NCBI GenBank assembly: GCA_016195915.1
Contig: JACPYS010000027.1
Location: 1-42,735 of the forward strand
DNA: 42,735 bases
Source: Betaproteobacteria bacterium
GTDB taxonomy: Bacteria > Pseudomonadota > Gammaproteobacteria > Burkholderiales > SG8-39
Reading direction: 5' to 3'
Both the position numbers and the translations under genes were made by a program. How positions within the stretch are numbered: position 1 is the first letter of the stretch; every line of letters begins with the position of its first letter. Of this stretch, positions 7,296 through 14,696 are shown in pieces. The notes under the pieces are model-generated. The model was not told where the DNA came from, did not search any database, and worked only from the letters and a program-made list of their open reading frames with translations.

Positions 7296-8033
7296 CTATT
7301 TCGAGTTCTCCGACGATGGCAAAGTCGCGTATTCATACGAAGCGATCAGAACTTTCGAAACGATATCTGATTCCCCTTTTGTGCGGGGCGCATAGACCAG
7401 AACGACATATGGAATTTTGCCCCATAGGGCGCCAGAAATAGGAAATAGCTCTCCCCAGCCAGACTCAATCACAAAGGCGATGTCCTTTGGTGATAATTGC
7501 ACATGAAAACTTCCATCATGCGAATGAAGGTGCGCAAATTCTCCCTTTGCGCGTATTAGGGCAGCACTACAAGTCCGCGGCGTGCAATCCTTCACGATGA
7601 GCGCCTGCGCACCCGTCAGTTCCCAAAGGCTAGGGCTGTATGAAATACGTCTGGCTCCAGAATCTCCGAAATCATGGAGCGTAGACAATCTTAGATTCAT
7701 GACGGAGCGCATTTCTTCGCCAGGATGTTGATCCAGTTGACGATGAGGGACTCCGCGAACCATTTGAGGTCTATTTCCATTTCTCGAGGGAATAGAGGAA
7801 GCATCCAGAAATGCCCGATTCCCGCCTTCTTCGGCTATCGCGTTCTTAAGAAAGGAACTGTCGGTTACAAAATCCATACTGGGATTGCGGAACTCTAACC
7901 ATCTTGTTACAGCCCATGCCCAGACCGCGGAAGCATTTGTCCTAGACGCATAAGCACCATAATCCCTGACCGCGAGAACAGAGAGTATTGCTAGGAAGAT
8001 TGCCAGGCTGATCAGTATTTTCTTCTTTCTCAT
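7296..8033 (-). CDS. Luciferase-like-domain (DUF5519 type) membrane-anchored protein
   Basis: A 245-residue protein with an N-terminal basic stretch and one hydrophobic helix (residues 6-22), so anchored in or exported across the inner membrane. The C-terminal half has the pattern of the luciferase-like domain found in many bacterial and fungal proteins of unknown activity: GEFAHLHSHDGSFHVQLSPK, then ESGWGELFPISG, then VVLVYAPRTKGE and a closing IASYEYAT. The family name does not imply light emission. By eye GC content is near 48 %, clearly lower than the 60-66 % of its neighbours, which suggests recent acquisition. No partner gene is visible. Family assignment is fairly good; function is unknown. 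Confidence 0.72.
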   Translation of the reverse strand: MRKKKILISLAIFLAILSVLAVRDYGAYASRTNASAVWAWAVTRWLEFRNPSMDFVTDSSFLKNAIAEEGGNRAFLDASSIPSRNGNRPQMVRGVPHRQLDQHPGEEMRSVMNLRLSTLHDFGDSGARRISYSPSLWELTGAQALIVKDCTPRTCSAALIRAKGEFAHLHSHDGSFHVQLSPKDIAFVIESGWGELFPISGALWGKIPYVVLVYAPRTKGESDIVSKVLIASYEYATLPSSENSK

Positions 8034-8079
8034 GGTTTATCGTTGCTCTTGGAATGTAACAGAGGTTAAATGACTTCAC

Positions 8080-8545
8080 TCATGCTACTCCCGTTGTGGA
8101 AGACTCATGCCACTTCGCCAGCGCCTTCATGGCCTTCTCGAGGCCGCCGATGGTGGTCGGATACGTGCGGTCCTTCATCAGCTCTTTCATGATCTGGATC
8201 GACTGGCGGTGGGGCCAGACCTCTTCGGGCTCGGGGTTGAGCCAGACGCATCTGGAGTAGATCTCGGTCACGCGCTTCACCCGCAGCGCGCCGGCTTCCT
8301 CGTTGAAGTATTCGACCGAGCCGCCCGGCTGGAGTATTTCGTAGGGCTCATGTTCGAGTCGCGGACGAAGATCACGTTGTAGTCGCGGCCGAACTTGTGC
8401 GGCAGGTCCCAGCTGCGGGTGCGCTCGGAATGGCGGCGCCGGTTGACCTTCCAGACGACGTCGTAGAGGCAGTTGTGGAAGTAGTAGAACTCCAGGTGCT
8501 TGAACTCGGCCTTGGACGCTGAGAACAGTTCTTCGGCGAGCGGCC
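8080..8545 (-). pseudogene. 3' remnant of a CoxE-like VWA-domain gene, frameshifted
   Basis: Two reading frames join to give the end of a CoxE-type von Willebrand A protein. The first reads WPLAEELFSASKAEFKHLEF, YYFHNCLYDVVWKVNRRRHS and YNVIFVRDSNMSP. After a one-base deletion near 8344 the second reads YEILQPGGSVEYFNEEAGAL, VWLNPEPEEVW and a tail ending at 8080. Intact members have about 400 residues; some 150 remain and the 5' part is absent. CoxE proteins work with MoxR-type AAA ATPases in maturing metalloenzymes such as CO dehydrogenase; none of those genes is in the window. Confidence 0.75.
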
Positions 8546-8594
8546 AGCGGCGCTGTCGTGACGTTCGGGTGTGCCGGGGGGGTGCCCCACTGAC

Positions 8595-8624
8595 TTACGC
8601 GCGCCGTCCGGGGTGGCGTAGAAT
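8595..8624 (+). promoter_or_regulatory. Possible sigma-70 promoter for the 8715 gene
   Basis: TTACGC (8595-8600) and TAGAAT (8619-8624) are separated by 18 bases, about 90 bases before the substrate-binding-protein start. The -35 box is weak. No other promoter-like element stands out in 8546-8714, which otherwise holds nothing recognisable. Confidence 0.3.
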
Positions 8625-8714
8625 CGCTTTTCTGCCGGAGGATCGTGAGAGCGGGAGGAATCGGATGCCCACTCAACCGCAAGGCCGGATGCAACAGGTT
8701 AAGGATCGGATTGC

Positions 8715-9710
8715 GTGAACAGGCGCGGCACGCTGGTTGCCATACTCGCCCTCGGCATCGCGCCGGCAACGCTCGTCGTCCAGGCGCAGCCGAAGAACAG
8801 GCCGTTTCGTATCGGTCTGCTGCCCGATCTGATTCCGATCAGCCGCAAGCAGTTCGTCGATGCTCTGAGCAATCTCGGCTGGATAGAGGGACGCGACCAC
8901 GTCATCGTTCCGTCCGGGTTCCGCCGACTCGGAACCGAGATCGAACCGGCGGCGCGGCACATTGTGAGCCTGAAGCCCGATGCCATCCTGGTAGCCGGAA
9001 CCAGCTACGCGATCGCCGCGCAGCGGCTGACCTCGACGATCCCGATCGTCATGTGGGCGAGCGGCTACCCGGTGGAGGCCGGCGTCGCGAACAGCCTTGC
9101 GCGGCCCGGACGGAACGTGACCGGCAACACTGCCGTCGCGGGCACTGGCATCTGGGGAAAGCTCGTCCAGCTGCTGCGCGACACGAAGCCGACCATCAAG
9201 CGCGTCGGCGTTCTCTGGACTTACACACCTCCCCTGTATGTTCTCGAGGAAATCGAGCCGTGTCACAGGGAGCTTGCCGAGGCCGCGCGCGTAATGAAGC
9301 TTACGGTGGATATCGTTACGGCCGATGGCCCGGACCATCTGAGCGCCGCGCTGGCGCGGCTGGACGCTTTGCGGCCGGATGCACTGCTGTTCACCTCCGA
9401 TAGCAGGCTCTACGAAGCGCGAAGCCTGCTGATGCAATTCGCCGTCGACCGGCGCCTGCCGACGATTGCCGAATTTCGCTGGAGAACGACCGAACCGCAG
9501 CCGCTGCTGAGCTACGCGCCGCCCGCCGCGGATCTTCTGAAGGGTGCAGCCGCATATGTCCACGCGATTGGCAAGGGCGCGAACCCGGCGGAAATGCCGA
9601 TACAGCTGCCGTCGAGGTTCGAACTGGAGGTGAATCTAAAACTCGCCAAAGCGCTCAATATCCCGATTCCGCAGTCGATCCTGCTGCGCGCCGATGCGTT
9701 GATCGAGTAG
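8715..9710 (+). CDS. ABC-type substrate-binding protein (PF04392 type), orphan, divergent
   Basis: A 331-residue exported binding protein starting at GTG 8715, with AAGGA 9 bases upstream. The signal peptide is MNRRGTLVAILALGIAPATL with cleavage near VQAQ. Family blocks are FVDALSNLGWIEGRDHVIV, DAILVAGTSYAIAAQRLTST, GVANSLARPGRNVTG and the closing IPQSILLRADALIE. It differs from its relatives by ARPGRN in place of ARPGGN and by lacking the usual GGLMSYG (here PLLSYAPP), so its ligand pocket is probably different. No transporter partners are present. It converges on the GMC oxidoreductase gene, whose stop is 11 bases away on the other strand. Confidence 0.9.
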   Translation: MNRRGTLVAILALGIAPATLVVQAQPKNRPFRIGLLPDLIPISRKQFVDALSNLGWIEGRDHVIVPSGFRRLGTEIEPAARHIVSLKPDAILVAGTSYAIAAQRLTSTIPIVMWASGYPVEAGVANSLARPGRNVTGNTAVAGTGIWGKLVQLLRDTKPTIKRVGVLWTYTPPLYVLEEIEPCHRELAEAARVMKLTVDIVTADGPDHLSAALARLDALRPDALLFTSDSRLYEARSLLMQFAVDRRLPTIAEFRWRTTEPQPLLSYAPPAADLLKGAAAYVHAIGKGANPAEMPIQLPSRFELEVNLKLAKALNIPIPQSILLRADALIE

Positions 9711-9721
9711 CGGCGGCGCCA

Positions 9722-11296
9722 TCAGCGCGCCTCGGTCTTGATTATCTGCGCCGTGCGTTCGGCAATCGCGCCAATCGTGCGCGACGGGTTGACGCCCACC
9801 GCCCGCGGCACGACCGCGCCATCGCAGACGTAGAGGTTCTTGTAACCGAACACCTCTCCGGCGTGGTTGACCACGCCGGTGTCGCGGCTGCTGCCCATGT
9901 TGCAGCCGCCCAGCGGATGCGGGGTGACCAGGTCTTGCAGCAGCGACCAGGTCGGCGGCACCACCGGCAAGCCGCCGGTGGCGTGCGACAGTTTCAGATG
10001 CATGTCCACCAGCGCCTCAACGGCGGGCCGCGAGTCTGTCACGTCCCAGTCCAAGTGCAGCGCCGGCGTATTCGACAGCAGCGGCTTCTTGAGCCGCAGC
10101 ACGCCGTTGCCCGCGTCCACGCCCTGGCCGAACCACGGCATCACGTTTCGAAACGGCTCGACGTCGTGCAGCATGTGTTTGAGCGCCTCGATGATCAGCT
10201 TGCCCGTGGCGCCCGAGCTCAGGTCGCCGCTGTTGACGAAATCGCCCAGCAGATTCGGCAGGCCGCCGTCCTGGACCCAGAACGACTGGCCGGCCACGCT
10301 GCGATCCAGGAAATCGATCGCGCAGGTGATCGTGGGTCCGCGCGACGGCGATACATCGCGGTGGCTGTAGAGCGCCGGTGTGAGGAAGTCGCCGTTGCTG
10401 CTCCAATTGCGCCCGAGGAATGGACTGACATCCGGCAGGCCCCTCGTGATCTCCCGGCAGCGCAGCAGCAGCTCGGTTGATCCCAGCGACCCCGCCGCGA
10501 TGACCACGATGCGCGCGGTCTGGCTGCCGGCGACCCGTGTGCCGTCCTTCAACTGGTCGTAGGAGACCTTGTAGCCGCCCGCGACCGGCTCGACGTTCGT
10601 CACCAGGTGCAGCGCACGCATCTGCGCGCCGTGCTTTTCCGCCCACGGGATGTAGTTGCGGTCGAGCGTGTTCTTCGCATCCACATCGCAGCCAATGTCG
10701 CAGTTGCCCAGATGGACGCAAGTGCCCTGCTCGACGCCCTGGGCGTTGATGAACCGGTTACTCTTGTTCTCGTTGTGCGGATCGGTCTGCGCGTACGTCC
10801 AGTCCTTGTCGAACGACACCGCGAGATCCACCTGGCGGAAGCGATCGCCGGCGCCGATCTTCTCGGCGCCCTCCTTCATCAGCCTCATGCGTTCGGTCCA
10901 CTGATTGGCGGGGACCTTCTGCACGTTCATGAACTTCGCGACCGTGTCGTAGTGCGGCTTCAGCTCGTTGTAGGTGATCTCCGGCGGCCATTGATTCTCG
11001 AACGCCGACGGCGGCGCTTCGCAGGAGATGTTGGCGTAGATCAGCGACCCGCCGCCTACCGCGGCGCCGGCGGCGACGCTCATGTGCGGAAACACGCGCA
11101 GGTCGAGCCAGCCGTGGCATTTCTCCGGGGCGTCGTGACTCCAGAGCCACATGTCACCGGGCTTGCGCGGATAGCTGTGTTTGTCCCAGCGGCGGCCGCG
11201 CTCGAGGACCAGGACCTTGTAGCCGGCTTCCGCCAGGCGGCAGGCGCTGATCGCACCGCCGAACCCGCTGCCAATGACGACAACGTCAAAATCCAT
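9722..11296 (-). CDS. GMC oxidoreductase, cholesterol-oxidase-like
   Basis: A 524-residue FAD-dependent oxidoreductase. The ADP-binding motif GSGFGG is at residues 9-14, and AAGAAVGGGSLIYANI is the second FAD contact. The active-site pair is His460 (TPHPLGGCNMG) and Asn503 (GVNPSRTIGA), in the positions used by cholesterol oxidase. No signal peptide is seen, so it is probably cytosolic or exported with a partner. The start overlaps the stop of the upstream gene (TAATG), giving tight coupling. With that gene and the hydrolase it forms a three-gene leftward operon. Related domains also occur fused in long actinobacterial proteins, which supports a joint function. A sterol or similar bulky alcohol is a reasonable but unproved substrate. 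Confidence 0.88.
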   Translation of the reverse strand: MDFDVVVIGSGFGGAISACRLAEAGYKVLVLERGRRWDKHSYPRKPGDMWLWSHDAPEKCHGWLDLRVFPHMSVAAGAAVGGGSLIYANISCEAPPSAFENQWPPEITYNELKPHYDTVAKFMNVQKVPANQWTERMRLMKEGAEKIGAGDRFRQVDLAVSFDKDWTYAQTDPHNENKSNRFINAQGVEQGTCVHLGNCDIGCDVDAKNTLDRNYIPWAEKHGAQMRALHLVTNVEPVAGGYKVSYDQLKDGTRVAGSQTARIVVIAAGSLGSTELLLRCREITRGLPDVSPFLGRNWSSNGDFLTPALYSHRDVSPSRGPTITCAIDFLDRSVAGQSFWVQDGGLPNLLGDFVNSGDLSSGATGKLIIEALKHMLHDVEPFRNVMPWFGQGVDAGNGVLRLKKPLLSNTPALHLDWDVTDSRPAVEALVDMHLKLSHATGGLPVVPPTWSLLQDLVTPHPLGGCNMGSSRDTGVVNHAGEVFGYKNLYVCDGAVVPRAVGVNPSRTIGAIAERTAQIIKTEAR

Positions 11297-11913
11297 TATG
11301 CGCCTCCCGCGGCCTTCTTGATATAGGTGGTCCAGAGCTCACCCATGAAGAACTTGCCGAACTTCGCGACGGCCTCCGCCTCTTCCTTCGGCCCCGAGGC
11401 GTTGATCGCCTTGAACGTGCGGACCATCTTCAGCAAGTCGAGCGGCCCCAGCGAGACGATGCCCGCGGCGATGATTGGCCCGCTCTTGTTCGTGCCTTGG
11501 TGAATCTGGCTGTAGAGCGTCGTCGTGTCCGTCCACAGGTCGAGCAGCGGATGCACGCGCACTTCCTTGTGTCCGGCAAGGTAGTACGACTGGCCGCTGT
11601 GCTCGAAGGCCAGCTCGTAAATCATCAGCTTGAGGGACGGGTCACCGGTGGGCGAAAACAGGTTGAAGACGCCGGTCGGGCAGGGGATGCCCTGGCCGAA
11701 CGGCGGCCAGTCGATCGATCCCGAGATCGAGCCGAGGTGCGTTGGGTCGCTGATGAAACGGTCGAGATCTTCGATGACGATCGTGTTGTGCATCGCGAGG
11801 ATCGTGTGAGCGGCCTTCCCCTTGGCCAGTCCTTGCGCGGGGTCGGTCTCGCCGAGTGCAATTCCCCCCGACATCACTTCGCTGAACGTGAAACCCAACA
11901 TGCCAGTCGCCAT
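11296..11913 (-). CDS. Conserved companion of cholesterol-oxidase-like GMC enzyme, unknown function
   Basis: A 205-residue soluble protein without signal peptide or membrane segment. Recognisable blocks are FTFSEVMSGGIALGETDP, IVIEDLDRFISDP, CPTGVFNLFSP and LLDLWTDTTTLYSQIHQG. I recall similar segments accompanying GMC oxidoreductases, sometimes in one polypeptide with the oxidase and an alpha/beta hydrolase, but cannot name a family. The ATG at 11913 is preferred (AAAGGG 9 bases upstream); ATG 11922 and TTG 11931 are in frame. Its position between hydrolase and oxidase, overlapping the latter by one base, suggests a structural or lipid-binding subunit. No catalytic motif is visible. Confidence 0.6.
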   Translation of the reverse strand: MATGMLGFTFSEVMSGGIALGETDPAQGLAKGKAAHTILAMHNTIVIEDLDRFISDPTHLGSISGSIDWPPFGQGIPCPTGVFNLFSPTGDPSLKLMIYELAFEHSGQSYYLAGHKEVRVHPLLDLWTDTTTLYSQIHQGTNKSGPIIAAGIVSLGPLDLLKMVRTFKAINASGPKEEAEAVAKFGKFFMGELWTTYIKKAAGGA

Positions 11914-11953
11914 GGGAATCATCCCTTTCAAAAAGTTCCGGTTTCACCGTGCC

Positions 11954-13051
11954 TCAGGACCGGTGCTTGTTCATGAACTGCGCGAGCCGGGGGAAGACGT
12001 CGATGTGGTTGTTCCTCCCCATGAAGACGTCCTGATGCCCGTAGCCTTCGAAGATCGCGAGTTCGTGGCGGCCCGCGACGATCGCTTCCAGCCGCTGATG
12101 ATTCACAATGTTCGAATCGGCAAAGATGCGGTTGTTTCTGCCGGTCATGAACAGCACCGGCGTCCGGATCTCCTTCGCGTATTCGAAGTAATTGTCCGGC
12201 AGCGACTTGAAGCGCGCATCCGACGGGTCGTACTTCACCGCCGTGTTGCCGGTGTTCAGCATCTTCCGGACATGGCGGTAATAGTTCATGCTGGTGCCGC
12301 CATAGAGGTCGCCGCCGCGCGCGTGCGTGACCTCCAGCAGATTCTTGTGCTCGTACAGCGCCGGCCAGCCGGTGCCCCACATCAGGCTGAGCATGTGGCA
12401 CGCCGGGTTGTCGCACTCGCGGTGAAAGAGCGAGACGATGGCGCTCAGGATCCGGCCGCGCGAGTACACCGGGTCTTCATTCCACCGCGGATTCATGTAC
12501 GGCACGCTGAGGATCGATTCGATCATGAACGGCGAGATCGTTAGTTTGAACTTCGACCACGCGGGGACGCGCGGCGTGAGCGCCACGCTGTTTGCCACCA
12601 CGCTGGCAATGCCGTTAATCGCCTTGCCGAACAGGCTCATCATGAACGAGACAGATCCGAGGCAGTGGCAGATCACGTGGATCCGCCGGTTGCCGATGTG
12701 CTTGCGCATCTCGCGCAGCGCCGCCGGGTAGTCGTACAGCGCGACGTCGTCCATCGTGTAGCGGTGCATCGACAGGTTGTACGAATAGCGGTTGCTCATC
12801 CGGAAATCGAGCGTCCAAACGTCGGTGAAGTTGTTGTCGTGGAGATACCGCACCAGGTTGTAGTGCTCCGGCATGATAAACATGTCGGTGGAGGTCGTGA
12901 GGCCGTGGATGATCAGGACGGCGTCGTCGGACGGGGCGGTGGTGAACCGGAGCAGGCCGAGACCGAGCTTATCCTCGGTCGTGAAGGGATGCTGCGTGAT
13001 GGTCGCGTTCGGGACCCCTTCGAGCGTGTACAGCGCAATCTGGCGGTCCAT
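11954..13051 (-). CDS. Alpha/beta-fold hydrolase with cysteine nucleophile motif
   Basis: A 365-residue hydrolase, first gene of the operon. The oxyanion-hole strand is VLIIHGLTTSTDMF (His49-Gly50). The nucleophile elbow reads CHCLGS with Cys130 where most lipases and esterases have Ser. A C-terminal catalytic His is likely at 339 (FEGYGHQDVFMG). The ATG at 13051 has GAGG 5 bases upstream; an in-frame start at 13093 would add 14 residues with no support. No signal peptide. The neighbouring cholesterol-oxidase-like enzyme suggests an ester or lactone of a steroid-like compound as substrate. That is inference; no substrate can be read from the sequence. Confidence 0.85.
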   Translation of the reverse strand: MDRQIALYTLEGVPNATITQHPFTTEDKLGLGLLRFTTAPSDDAVLIIHGLTTSTDMFIMPEHYNLVRYLHDNNFTDVWTLDFRMSNRYSYNLSMHRYTMDDVALYDYPAALREMRKHIGNRRIHVICHCLGSVSFMMSLFGKAINGIASVVANSVALTPRVPAWSKFKLTISPFMIESILSVPYMNPRWNEDPVYSRGRILSAIVSLFHRECDNPACHMLSLMWGTGWPALYEHKNLLEVTHARGGDLYGGTSMNYYRHVRKMLNTGNTAVKYDPSDARFKSLPDNYFEYAKEIRTPVLFMTGRNNRIFADSNIVNHQRLEAIVAGRHELAIFEGYGHQDVFMGRNNHIDVFPRLAQFMNKHRS

Positions 13052-13174
13052 GGAACCTCGCACGTGGGATAGGACGAGAACCACGCGTATCATATATCAA
13101 CAAAATTGAGAAAAGCCGCCGGAGGGTAGCTCACGCGGCCCTGGATAAGGATCTATCGGCAGGAGGTCGACGTG
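13052..13174. promoter_or_regulatory. Divergent promoter region between hydrolase and phosphoesterase operons
   Basis: This 123-bp gap separates two divergent operons and contains the only AT-rich stretch nearby (13087-13115, including TATCATATATCAAC). TATCAT or TATATC could serve as -10 boxes, but no convincing -35 pairs with them. A strong AGGAGG (about 13161-13166) precedes the rightward gene. Shared control of both operons is possible. Confidence 0.4.
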
Positions 13175-14686
13175 ATGAGTCGCGCTCGCCAGTTGTACGT
13201 GATTTCCGACCTGCATATCGGCGGTGTGTACCCGGAGTCGCCGCAGCTCGGAGAGCGGGGCTTTCGCATCTGCACCCACGCCCGCGAGCTGGCGCAGTTC
13301 GTCGACGCGCTCGCCGCGAAGCCCGCGGGGGCCACCGGCGTCGAGCTGGTGATCAACGGCGATTTCGTCGATTTCCTGGCAGAGCGCCGCGCGCCGCCGG
13401 CCGAGTGGAGCCCGTTTCTGACGCAGCCCGAGGCGGCGGTAGAGAAGCTGCGCGAGATCGTCGTGCGTGACAGGCCGCTGTTCGATGCGCTCGCGAGGCT
13501 GCTCGCGCGCGGCCACGACCTCGTGCTGGTGCTGGGTAACCACGACATCGAGCTCGCGATCCCGCAGGTCCGCGGCGCACTCGCGGACGTGCTGGGCAGC
13601 GACCGGTTCCGCTTCTTCTACGATGGCGAGGCCTACGTCGCCGGCGATGCCCTGATCGAGCACGGCAACCGCTACGACTCTTTCAACGTGGTCGACCACG
13701 ACCGGCTGCGCAGGTTCCGCTCGCTGCTGTCGCGCCGCCAGCCGATTCCGGCGGAGTACGCGTTCGAGGCTCCAGCAGGCAGCCGGATGGTGGCGGAGGT
13801 AATCAACCCGATCAAGGAACGGTACAAGTTCGTCGACCTGCTCAATCCTTACGTGGAGGCGACGATCCCGCTGCTGCTCGCCCTCGAACCCGGGCTGCGC
13901 AGCAAGCTCGCGCGCGTGATCCCGATCGCGGCCCAGGCAGCGCGCCATGGATTGCGGGAGAATGCCCTGCCGTCGGTCGGTGGGGACATCAGCTCGGCGC
14001 CGGCCGGCGCAGCGGGACCGGTCGGCGGCGACATGGGCGGGCTGGATACCACGGAGTCGCCGGCCTCGATCTCGCCGCATGAGCGCAGGCTCGACGAGGC
14101 GCTCGAGAAGATTCTCGGAGCCGAGGCGAAGCCGTTTCTCGCTGCTCTCGAGGCCGAGGCGCGACCGCTGGACGGAACAGGCGGCGACATCGCCTCCGGC
14201 GAGGAAATGCTCTCGAGCGCCACCGGCCTGCTGTCCCTGCTGCTGAGCGGCTCCGGAAGCCTGGAGAATCGCCTGCCCGCTCTGCTGCGCGCGGTGCGCG
14301 TGCTGCAGAACGACCGGACGTTCGATCGCGACTTCGAGCCGCCGTCGGTCTACACCCGGGCGGCCGGGCAGCTCGCGCGCGAAGGCGGATTCAGCCACGT
14401 GGTATTCGGCCACACGCACCTCGCGCGCGACCTGCCGCTGCCAAACGGCGCTCGCTATCTGAACAGTGGAACCTGGGCCGATCTGATGGAGTTCCCGAAG
14501 GACATTCTGTCCGGGCAGCAGGACGACGTGCGCGACAAGCTGCGCCAGTTCTGCGAGGACTTGGCGAATTCGCAGCTCGGGCGCTACATCGTTTTCAAGC
14601 CGACCTTCGTGCGGCTCGAGGTGAACGGCGACGGCCGCGTGACTCGCGCGGCGGTGCTGGACTACACCGGTCCCGAAAGCCTCTGA
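13175..14686 (+). CDS. Calcineurin-like metallophosphoesterase, partner of STAND protein
   Basis: A 503-residue protein with the full two-metal phosphoesterase set: Asp12/His14 (SDLHIGG), Asp63 (NGDFVDF), Asn122-His123 (LGNHD), an EHGNRYD block and His413/His415 (FGHTH). Between the fourth and fifth motifs is an insert of about 200 residues, partly glycine-rich and low complexity (SVGGDISS, VGGDMGGLDTT), longer than in simple phosphoesterases. No signal peptide or membrane segment is seen, so it acts in the cytosol. ATG 13175 or the adjacent GTG 13172 can start; AGGAGG is 8 or 5 bases upstream. The next gene begins 10 bases after the stop, so the two form one operon. Nucleotides, nucleic acids or phosphoproteins are all possible substrates. 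Confidence 0.88.
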   Translation: MSRARQLYVISDLHIGGVYPESPQLGERGFRICTHARELAQFVDALAAKPAGATGVELVINGDFVDFLAERRAPPAEWSPFLTQPEAAVEKLREIVVRDRPLFDALARLLARGHDLVLVLGNHDIELAIPQVRGALADVLGSDRFRFFYDGEAYVAGDALIEHGNRYDSFNVVDHDRLRRFRSLLSRRQPIPAEYAFEAPAGSRMVAEVINPIKERYKFVDLLNPYVEATIPLLLALEPGLRSKLARVIPIAAQAARHGLRENALPSVGGDISSAPAGAAGPVGGDMGGLDTTESPASISPHERRLDEALEKILGAEAKPFLAALEAEARPLDGTGGDIASGEEMLSSATGLLSLLLSGSGSLENRLPALLRAVRVLQNDRTFDRDFEPPSVYTRAAGQLAREGGFSHVVFGHTHLARDLPLPNGARYLNSGTWADLMEFPKDILSGQQDDVRDKLRQFCEDLANSQLGRYIVFKPTFVRLEVNGDGRVTRAAVLDYTGPESL

Positions 14687-14696
14687 GCGGAAGGCC

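Noticed and set aside
7296-8033. True bioluminescence gene
   Set aside because: The domain name comes from a distant family; there are no lux reductase or aldehyde genes and the fold is not that of LuxAB.
13175-14686. Phosphoesterase as a DNA-repair SbcD/Mre11 homologue
   Set aside because: No SbcC-like partner, the insert differs, and the neighbour is a STAND protein rather than an SMC-type ATPase.
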